Assembly (NCBI GenBank): GCA_009746045.1
Contig: RPFO01001358.1
Span: 19,643 to 83,642, forward strand
DNA: 64,000 nucleotides
From: Mesostigma viride
Lineage: Eukaryota > Streptophyta > Mesostigmatophyceae > Mesostigmatales > Mesostigmataceae
Direction: 5' to 3'
Shown here one piece after another: positions 54,910-64,000 of the stretch. The translations under genes and the position numbers were made by a program. Numbering within the stretch: the stretch's first letter is position 1; each line of letters opens with the position of its first letter. The notes under the pieces were generated by a model. The model worked only from the letters and a program-made list of their open reading frames with translations, was not told where the DNA came from and made no database searches.

Positions 54910-57900
54910 GTAGGTACGTGTGTGTGCAGCCGCCCCAAGCGTGCGCGGTGTATGTACGTGTGTGTGCAGCCGCCCCAAGCGTGCGCGGTGTGTGTACATG
55001 TGAGTGCAGCTGCCCCAAGCGTGCGCGGTGTGTGTACATGTGTGTGCAGTTGCCCCTTGCGTGCGCGGTGGATGTACGTGTGTGTGCATGCCGGCAATTG
55101 CGTGCATGGTGTGTGTACGTGTGTGTGCAGCCGCCCCTTGCGTGCGCGGTGTGTGTACGTGTGTGTGCAGCCGCCCCTTGCGTGCATGGTGTATGTCCAT
55201 GTGAGTGCCGTTGCCCCTTGCGTGCGCGGTGTATGTACGTGTGTGTGCAGCCGTCCCTTAATTGCGTGCGCGGTGGATGTACATGTGCGGGCAGTTGCCC
55301 CTTGCGTGCGCGGTGTATGTACGTGTGTGTGCAGCCGTCCCTTGCGTGCGCGGTGTATGTACGTGTGTGTGCAGCCGCCCCTTGCGTGCATGGTGAGTGT
55401 AAGTGTGTGTGCAGCAGCCCCTTGCGTGCGCAGTGTATGTACGTGTGTGTGCAGCCGCCCCTTGCGTGCGCGGTGTGTGTATACTGTGTGTGCATGCCGG
55501 CCCTTGCGTGCATGGTGTGTGTACGTGTGTGTGCAGCCGCCCAAGAGTATGTACATGTGAGTGCCGTCGCCCCTAATTGCGTGCATTGTGTGTGTAAGTG
55601 TGTGTGCAGCAGCCCCTTGCGTGCGCGGTGTATGTACGTGTGTGTGCAGCCGGCAATTGCGTGCATGGTGTGTGTACGTGTGTGTGCAGCCGCCCCTTGC
55701 GTGCGCGGTGTGTGTACGTGTGTGTGCAGCCGCCCCTTGCGTGCATGGTGTATGTCCATGTGAGTGCCGTTGCCCCTTGCGTGCGCGGTGTATGTACGTG
55801 TGTGTGCAGCCGTCCCTTAATTGCGTGCGCGGTGGATGTACATGTGCGGGCAGTTGCCCCTTGCGTGCGCGGTGTATGTACGTGTGTGTGCAGCCGTCCC
55901 TTGCGTGCGCGGTGTATGTACGTGTGTGTGCAGCCGCCCCAAGCGTGCGCGGTGTGTGTACATGTGAGTGCAGCTGCCCCAAGCGTGCGCGGTGTGTGTA
56001 CATGTGTGTGCAGTTGCCCCTTGCGTGCGCGGTGGATGTACGTGTGTGTGCATGCCGGCAATTGCGTGCATGGTGTGTGTACGTGTGTGTGCAGCCGCCC
56101 CTTGCGTGCGCGGTGTGTGTACGTGTGTGTGCACTCGCCCCTTGCGTGCGCGGTGTGTGTACAGGTGTGTGCAGCCGCCCCTTGCGTGCATGGTGTATGT
56201 ACATGTGTGTGCAGCCGCCCCTTGCGTGCGCGGTGGATGTACATGTGTGTGCAGCCGAACCTTGCGTGCATGGTGTGTGTACCTGTGCGTGAAGTCGCTC
56301 CTTGCGTGCATGGTGTGTGTACGTGTGTGTGCAGCCACCCCTTTCGTGCGCGGTGTATGTACATGTGAGTGCCGTCGCCCCAAGCGTGCATTTTGTGTGT
56401 AAGTGTGTGTGCAGCAGCCCCTTGCGTGCGCGGTGTATGTACGTGTGTGTGCAGCCGCCCCGTGGTTGCGCGGTGGATGTACATGTGAGTGGAGCCGGTC
56501 CTTGCGTGCGCGGTGTATTTACGTGTGTGTGCAGCCGCCCCAAGCGTGCGCGGTGTGTGTACGTGTGTGTGCAGTTGCCCCTTGCGTGCGCGGTGTGTGT
56601 ACATGTGTGTGCAGTTGCCCCTTGCGTGCGCGGTGGATGTACGTGTGTGTGCAGCCGCCCCTTGCGTGCGCGGTGTATTTACGTGTGTGTGCAGCCGCCC
56701 CAAGCGTGCGCGGTGTGTGTACGTGTGTGTGCAGTTGCCCCTTGCGTGCGCGGTGTGTGTACATGTGTGTGCAGTTGCCCCTTGCGTGCGCGGTGTATGT
56801 ACATGTGTGTGCAGTTGCCCCTTGCGTGCGCGGTGTATGTACGTGTGTGTGCAGCCGCCCCTTGCGTGCGCGGTGTAGGTACGTGTGTGTGCAGCCGCCC
56901 CAAGCGTGCGCGGTGTGTGTACATGTGTGTGCAGTTGCCCCTTGCGTGCGCGGTGTGTGTACGTGTGTGTGCAGCCGCCCCTTGCGTGCGCGGTGGATGT
57001 ACGTGTGTGTGCAGTTGCCCCTTGCGTGCGCGGTGGATGTACGTGTGTGTGCAGCCGCCCCTTGCGTGCGCGGTGTGTGTACATGTGAGTGCAGCTGCCC
57101 CAAGCGTGCGCGGTGTGTGTACATGTGTGTGCAGTTGCCCCTTGCGTGCGCGGTGGATGTACGTGTGTGTGCAGCCGCCCCTTGCGTGCGCGGTGTATGT
57201 ACGTGCGTGTGCAGCCGCCCCTTGCGTGCGCGGTGTATGTACATGTGTGTGCATCCTTGTCCTTGCGTGCGCGGTGTATGTACATGTGTTTGCACTCGCC
57301 CCTTGCGTGCGCGGTGGATGTACATGTGTGTGCAGCCGCCCCTTGCGTGCATGGTTTATGTACATGTGTGTGCAGTCGCCGGCCCCGTGCGTGCGCAGTG
57401 GATGTACGTGTGTGTGCAGCCGCCCCGTGCGTGCATGGTGTGTGTACGTGTGTGTGCAGCAGCCCCTTGCGTGCGCGGTGTATGTACGTTTCTGTGCATG
57501 CCGGCCCTTGCGTGCATGGTGTATGTACATGTGCTTGCACTGGCCCCTTGCGTGCGCGGTGTATGTACGTGTGTGTGCAGCCCCCCTTGCGTGCGCGGTG
57601 TATGTACGTGTGTGCGCACTCGCCCCTTGCGTGCGCGGTGTATGTACGTGTGTGTGCATGCCGGCAATTGCGTGCATGGTGTGTGTACGTGTGTGTGCAG
57701 CCGCCCCTTGCGTGCGCGGTGTGTGTACGTGTGTGTGCACTCGCCCCTTGCGTGCGCGGTGGATGTACATGTGTGTGCAGCCGCCCCTTGCGTGCATGGT
57801 GTATGTCCATGTGTGGGCAGTTGCCCCTTGCGTGCGCGGCGTATGTACATGTTTTTGCACTCGCCCCTTGCGTGCATGGTGTATGTATGTGTGTGTGCAG

Positions 57901-60900
57901 CCGCCCCTTGCGTGCGCGGTGGATGTACGTGTGTGTGCAGCCACCCCTTTCGTGCGCGGTGTATGTACATGTGAGTGCCGTCGCCCCAAGCGTGCATTTT
58001 GTGTGTAAGTGTGTGTGCAGCAGCCCCTTGCGTGCGCGGTGTATGTACGTGTGTGTGCAGCCGCCCCGTGGTTGCGCGGTGGATGTACATGTGAGTGGAG
58101 CCGGTCCTTGCGTGCGCGGTGTATGTACGTGTGTGTGCAGCCGCCCCTTGCGTGCGCGGTGTAGGTACGTATGTGTGCAGCCGCCCCTTGCGTGCGCGGT
58201 GTATGTACGTGTGTGTGCAGCCGCTCCAAGCGTGCGCGGTGTGTGTACATGTGAGTGCAGCTGCCCCAAGCGTGCGCGGTGTGTGTACATGTGTGTGCAG
58301 TTGCCCCTTGCGTGCGCGGTGGATGTACGTGTGTGTGCATGCCGGCAATTGCGTGCATGGTGTGTGTACGTGTGTGTGCAGCCGCCCCTTGCGTGCGCGG
58401 TGTGTGTACATGTGAGTGCCGTCGCCCCAAGCGTGCATTTTGTGTGTAAGTGTGTGTGCAGCCGCCCCTTGCGTGCGCGGTGTAGGTACGTGTGTGTGCA
58501 GCCGCCCCAAGCGTGCGCGGTGTATGTACGTGTGTGTGCAGCCGCCCCAAGCGTGCGCGGTGTGTGTACATGTGAGTGCAGCTGCCCCAAGCGTGCGCGG
58601 TGTGTGTACATGTGTGTGCAGTTGCCCCTTGCGTGCGCGGTGGATGTACGTGTGTGTGCATGCCGGCAATTGCGTGCATGGTGTGTGTACGTGTGTGTGC
58701 AGCCGCCCCTTGCGTGCGCGGTGTGTGTACGTGTGTGTGCACTCGCCCCTTGCGTGCGCGGTGTGTGTACAGGTGTGTGCAGCCGCCCCTTGCGTGCATG
58801 GTGTATGTACATGTGTGTGCAGCTGCCCCTTGCGTGCGCGGTGGATGTACATGTGTGTGCAGCCGAACCTTGCGTGCATGGTGTGTGTACCTGTGCGTGA
58901 AGTCGCTCCTTGCGTGCATGGTGTGTGTACGTGTGTGTGCAGCCACCCCTTTCGTGCGCGGTGTATGTACATGTGAGTGCCGTCGCCCCAAGCGTGCATT
59001 TTGTGTGTAAGTGTGTGTGCAGCAGCCCCTTGCGTGCGCGGTGTATGTACGTGTGTGTGCAGCCGCCCCGTGGTTGCGCGGTGGATGTACATGTGAGTGG
59101 AGCCGGTCCTTGCGTGCGCGGTGTATGTACGTGTGTGTGCAGCCGCCCCTTGCGTGCGCGGTGTAGGTACGTATGTGTGCAGCCGCCCCTTGCGTGCGCG
59201 GTGTATGTACGTGTGTGTGCAGCCGCCCCAAGCGTGCGCGGTGTGTGTACATGTGAGTGCAGCTGCCCCAAGCGTGCGCGGTGTGTGTACATGTGTGTGC
59301 AGTTGCCCCTTGCGTGCGCGGTGGATGTACGTGTGTGTGCATGCCGGCAATTGCGTGCATGGTGTGTGTACGTGTGTGTGCAGCCGCCCCTTGCGTGCGC
59401 GGTGTGTGTACATGTGAGTGCCGTCGCCCCAAGCGTGCATTTTGTGTGTAAGTGTGTGTGCAGCCGCCCCTTGCGTGCGCGGTGTAGGTACGTGTGTGTG
59501 CAGCCGCCCCAAGCGTGCGCGGTGTGTGTACGTGTGTGTGCAGCCGCCCCAAGCGTGCGCGGTGTGTGTACATGTGAGTGCAGCTGCCCCAAGCGTGCGC
59601 GGTGTGTGTACATGTGTGTGCAGTTGCCCCTTGCGTGCGCGGTGGATGTACGGGTGTGTGCATGCCGGCAATTGCGTGCATGGTGTGTGTACGTGTGTGT
59701 GCAGCCGCCCCTTGCGTGCGCGGTGTGTGTACGTGTGTGTGCACTCGCCCCTTGCGTGCGCGGTGTATGTACGTGTGTGTGCAGCCGCCCCTTGCGTGCG
59801 CGGTGTAGGTACGTGTGTGTGCAGCCGCCCCAAGCGTGCGCGGTGTATGTATGTGTGTGTGCAGCCGCCCCTTGCGTGCGCGGTGGATGTACGTGTGTGT
59901 GCAGCCACCCCTTTCGTGCGCGGTGTATGTACATGTGAGTGCCGTCGCCCCAAGCGTGCATTTTGTGTGTAAGTGTGTGTGCAGCAGCCCCTTGCGTGCG
60001 CGGTGTATGTACGTGTGTGTGCAGCCGCCCCGTGGTTGTGCGGTGGATGTACATGTGAGTGGAGCCGGTCCTTGCGTGCGCGGTGTATGTACGTGTGTGT
60101 GCAGCCGCCCCTTGCGTGCGCGGTGTGTGTACGTGTGTGTGCAGCCGCCCCTTGCGTGCGCGGTGTATGTACATGTGAGTGCCGTCGCCGCCATTTTGTG
60201 TGTAAGTGTGTGTGCAGCAGCCCCTTGCGTGCGCGGTGTATGTACGTGTGTGTGCAGCCGCCCCGTGGTTGTGCGGTGGATGTACATGTGAGTGCAGCCG
60301 GCCTTGCGTGCGCGGTGTATGTACGTGTGTGTGCAGCCGCCCCTTGCGTGCGTGGTGTGTGTACATGTGTGCAGCCGCCCCTTGCGTGCGCGGTGTATGT
60401 ACGTGTGTGTGCAGCCGCCCCTTGCGTGCGCGGTGTGTGTACGTGTGAGTGCAGCTGCCCCTTGCGTGCGCGGTGTGTGTACATGTGTGTGCAGTTGCCC
60501 CTTGCGTGCGCGGTGGATGTACGTGTGTGTGCAGCCGGCAATTGCGTGCATGGTGTGTGTACGTGTGTGTGCAGCCGCCCCTTGCGTGCGCGGTGTGTGT
60601 ACGTGTGTGTGCACTCGCCCCTTGCGTGCGCGGTGGATGTACATGTGTGTGCAGCCGCCCCTTGCGTGCATGGTGTATGTCCATGTGTGGGCAGTTGCCC
60701 CTTGCGTGCGCGGCGTATGTACATGTTTGCACTCGCCCCTTGCGTGCATGGTGTATGTATGTGTGTGTGCAGCCGCCCCTTGCGTGCGCGGTGGATGTAC
60801 GTGTGTGTGCAGCCACCCCTTTCGTGCGCGGTGTATGTACATGTGAGTGCCGTCGCCCCAAGCGTGCATTTTGTGTGTAAGTGTGTGTGCAGCAGCCCCT

Positions 60901-63900
60901 TGCGTGCGCGGTGTATGTACGTGTGTGTGCAGCCGCCCCGTGGTTGCGCGGTGGATGTACATGTGAGTGGAGCCGCCCCAAGCGTGTGTACATGTGTGTG
61001 CAGTTGCCCCTTGCGTGCGCGGTGGATGTACGTGTGTGTGCATGCCGGCAATTGCGTGCATGGTGTGTGTACGTTTGTGTGCAGCCGCCCCTTGCGTGCG
61101 CGGTGTGTGTACGTGTGTGTGAATCCTTGTCCTTGCGTGCATGGTGTATGTACATGTGGGTGCAGCCGCCCCTTGCGTGCGCGGTGTATGCCAGTGTGTG
61201 TGCATGCCGGCCCTTGCGTGCATGGTGTGTGTAAGTGTGTGTGCAGCCGCCCCGAGCGTGTGTACATGTGTGTGCAGTTGCCCCTTGCGTGCGCAGTGGA
61301 TGTACGTGTGTGTGCATGCCGGCAATTGCATGCATGGGTGTGTACGTGTGTGTGCAGCCGCCCCTTTCGTGCGCGGTGTGTGTACGTGTGTGTGCACCGC
61401 CCCTTGCGTGCGCGGTGTATGTACGTGTGTGTGCAGCCGCCCCTTGCGTGCGCGGTGTATGCCAGTGTGTGTGCATGCCGGCCCTTGCGTGCATGGTGTG
61501 TGTAAGTGTGTGTGCAGCCCCTTGCGTGCATGGTGTATGTACGTGTGTGTGCAGCCGCCCCTTGCGTGCGCGGTGTGTGTACGTATGTGTGCAGCCGCCC
61601 CTTGCGTGCGCGGTGTATGTACGTGTGTGTGCAGCCGCCCCTTGCGTGCGCGGTGTAGGTACGTGTGTGTGCAGCCGCCCCAAGCGTGCGCGGTGTGTGT
61701 ACATGTGAGTGCAGCTGCCCCAAGCGTGCGCGGTGTGTGTACATGTGTGTGCAGTTGCCCCTTGCGTGCGCGGTGGATGTACGGGTGTGTGCATGCCGGC
61801 AATTGCGTGCATGGTGTGTGTACGTGTGTGTGCAGCCGCCCCTTGCGTGCGCGGTGTGTGTACGTGTGTGTGCACTCGCCCCTTGCGTGCGCGGTGTATG
61901 TACGTGTGTGTGCAGCCGCCCCTTGCGTGCGCGGTGTAGGTACGTGTGTGTGCAGCCGCCCCAAGCGTGCGCGGTGTATGTATGTGTGTGTGCAGCCGCC
62001 CCTTGCGTGCGCGGTGGATGTACGTGTGTGTGCAGCCACCCCTTTCGTGCGCGGTGTATGTACATGTGAGTGCCGTCGCCCCAAGCGTGCATTTTGTGTG
62101 TAAGTGTGTGTGCAGCAGCCCTTGCGTGCGCGGTGTATGTACGTGTGTGTGCAGCCGCCCCGTGGTTGTGCGGTGGATGTACATGTGAGTGGAGCCGGTC
62201 CTTGCGTGCGCGGTGTATGTACGTGTGTGTGCAGCCGCCCCTTGCGTGCGTGGTGTGTGTACATGTAAGTGCAGCCGCCCCTTGCGTGCGCGGTGTATGT
62301 ACGTGTGTGTGCAGCCGTCCCTTGCGTGCGCGGTGTGTGTACGTGTGAGTGCAGCTGCCCCAAGCGTGCGCGGTGTGTGTACATGTGTGTGCAGTTGCCC
62401 CTTGCGTGCGCGGTGGATGTACGTGTGTGTGCATGCCGGCAATTGCGTGCATGGTGTGTGTACGTGTGTGTGCAGCCGCCCCTTGCGTGCGCGGTGTGTG
62501 TACGTGTGTGTGCACTCGCCCCTTGCGTGCGCGGTGGATGTACATGTGTGTGCAGCCGCCCCTTGCGTGCATGGTGTATGTCCATGTGTGGGCAGTTGCC
62601 CCTTGCGTGCGCGGCGTATGTACATGTTTTTGCACTCGCCCCTTGCGTGCATGGTGTATGTATGTGTGTGTGCAGCCGCCCCTTGCGTGCGCGGTGGATG
62701 TACGTGTGTGTGCAGCCACCCCTTTCGTGCGCGGTGTATGTACATGTGAGTGCCGTCGCCCCAAGCGTGCATTTTGTGTGTAAGTGTGTGTGCAGCAGCC
62801 CCTTGCGTGCGCGGTGTATGTACGTGTGTGTGCAGCCGCCCCGTGGTTGCGCGGTGGATGTACATGTGAGTGGAGCCGCCCCAAGCGTGTGTACATGTGT
62901 GTGCAGTTGCCCCTTGCGTGCGCGGTGGATGTACGTGTGTGTGCATGCCGGCAATTGCGTGCATGGTGTGTGTACGTTTGTGTGCAGCCGCCCCTTGCGT
63001 GCGCGGTGTGTGTACGTGTGTGTGAATCCTTGTCCTTGCGTGCATGGTGTATGTACATGTGGGTGCAGCCGCCCCTTGCGTGCGCGGTGTATGCCAGTGT
63101 GTGTGCATGCCGGCCCTTGCGTGCATGGTGTGTGTAAGTGTGTGTGCAGCCGCCCCGAGCGTGTGTACATGTGTGTGCAGTTGCCCCTTGCGTGCGCAGT
63201 GGATGTACGTGTGTGTGCAGCCGGCAATTGCATGCATGGTGTGTGTACGTGTGTGTGCAGCCGCCCCTTGCGTGCGCGGTGTGTGTACGTGTGTGTGCAC
63301 CGCCCCTTGCGTGCGCGGTGTATGTACATGTGTGTGCAGCCCCCAAGCGTGCGCGGTGTGTGCGTGTGTGTGCATGCCCCCTTGCGTGCGCGGTGTGTAA
63401 GTGTGTGTGCAGCCCCTTGCGTGCATGGTGTATGTACGTGTGTGTGCAGCCGCCCCTTGCGTGCGCGGTGTGTGTACATGTGTGCAGCCGCCCCTTGCGT
63501 GCGCGGTGTATGTACGTGTGTGTGCAGCCGCCCCTTGCGTGCGCGGTGTAGGTACGTGTGTGTGCAGCCGCCCCAAGCGTGCGCGGTGTGTGTACATGTG
63601 AGTGCAGCTGCCCAAGCGTGCGGGTGTGTGTACGTGTGTGTGCAGTAGCCCCTTGCGTGCGCGGTGTGTACGTGTGTGTGCATGCCGGCAATTGCGTGCA
63701 TGGTGTGTGTACGTGTGTGTGCAGCCGCCCCTTGCGTGCGCGGTGTGTACATGTGTGTGCAGCCGCCCCTTGCGTGCGCGGTGTAGGTACGTGTGTGTGC
63801 AGCCGCCCCAAGCGTGCGCGGTGTGTGTACATGTGTGTGCAGTTGCCCCTTGCGTGCGCGGTGGATGTACGTGTGTGTGCATGCCGGCAATTGCGTGCAT

Positions 63901-64000
63901 GGTGTGTGTACGTGTGTGTGCAGCAGCCCCTTGCGTGCGCGGTGTGTGTACATGTGAGTGCCGTCGCCCCAAGCGGCATTTTGTGTGTAAGTGTGTTGTG
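54910..64000. repeat. 40-bp satellite array, third segment (about 227 units), running off the window
   Basis: Starts with the right target duplication GTAGG and continues block II to about 58.99 kb. From about 60.1 kb the units show many small length changes (for example truncated C runs at 62120, 63300 and 63340), and a ~1.9-kb segment is repeated (about 60.9-61.2 kb recurring at 62.8-63.1 kb, offset 1,903). No gene is seen. Confidence 0.95.

Larger units (their letters stand above)
46441..58989. repeat. Higher-order satellite block II, carrying the foldback insertion
   Basis: Sister of block I. It holds the empty site for the 2.1-kb insert at its left edge (46440/46441) and was itself invaded at 53686 by the foldback element. 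At 58990 the match to block I ends and a differently permuted satellite follows. Confidence 0.85.

Noticed and set aside
28046-63979. Dozens of long open frames, up to about 3,283 codons, over the satellite
   Set aside because: They follow from a stop-free 40-bp repeat readable in every frame; there is no start context, domain or codon bias, and overlapping frames on both strands look equally good.
28235-64000. CRISPR-like array (regular short repeats)
   Set aside because: Units are contiguous 40-mers without unique spacers, there are no cas genes, and the context is eukaryotic.

Overview
The window is nuclear DNA from a photosynthetic eukaryote, most likely an alga; I cannot place it further from sequence alone. 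The main reason is a GT-AG intron-rich gene at 11.2-20.8 kb for a C-terminal processing peptidase (CtpA, family S41) whose N-terminus looks like a bipartite plastid-stroma/thylakoid-lumen targeting signal. There are no bacterial-style operons. Non-LTR retrotransposons, MITE-like elements and long satellite arrays dominate.

Layout. 0-5.7 kb is a nest of non-LTR retrotransposon copies. It holds a decayed reverse transcriptase ORF2 (38-1762), a 3' LINE fragment split by a full-length ORF1-only retroposon (1878-3839, with 11-bp target duplications), and a second 5'-truncated LINE copy with 14-bp duplications. 5.85-7.40 kb carries an intronless 516-residue leucine-rich-repeat protein on the minus strand. 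7.7-10.8 kb is filled with terminal-inverted-repeat elements and short tandem repeats. 11.1-20.8 kb is the CTPA gene (11 inferred exons, catalytic Ser/Lys present), with minisatellites in its introns. 20.8-28.2 kb is gene-poor: retroposon pieces with clear target duplications, repeated MSA/MYB-like palindromes, a CCCTACA (degenerate telomere-like) tract, a 68-nt tRNA-like sequence and a TG/GTGCGT microsatellite.

28.2 kb to the right edge is about 32 kb of a 40-bp satellite. It is interrupted twice: by a 2,119-bp composite insert (31673-33791) and by a 1,223-bp foldback element (53687-54909). The satellite has higher-order structure: the block at 33.79-44.71 kb recurs at 46.44-58.99 kb. The offsets between copies step from 12,649 to 13,055 to 14,283. 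The last step equals the foldback element plus its 5-bp target duplication, so the sister block preserves its empty site. The 2.1-kb insert likewise has an empty site at 46440/46441.

The most unusual object is the foldback element: four ~206-bp palindromes alternating with three identical 132-bp modules in +, -, + orientation, each module with a perfect tRNA-type B box. A second notable pattern is a 3'-terminal hairpin with the same CAAC loop and a covarying stem, shared by several retroposons. The very long open frames over the satellite are artefacts of a stop-free 40-bp repeat and are not annotated as genes.
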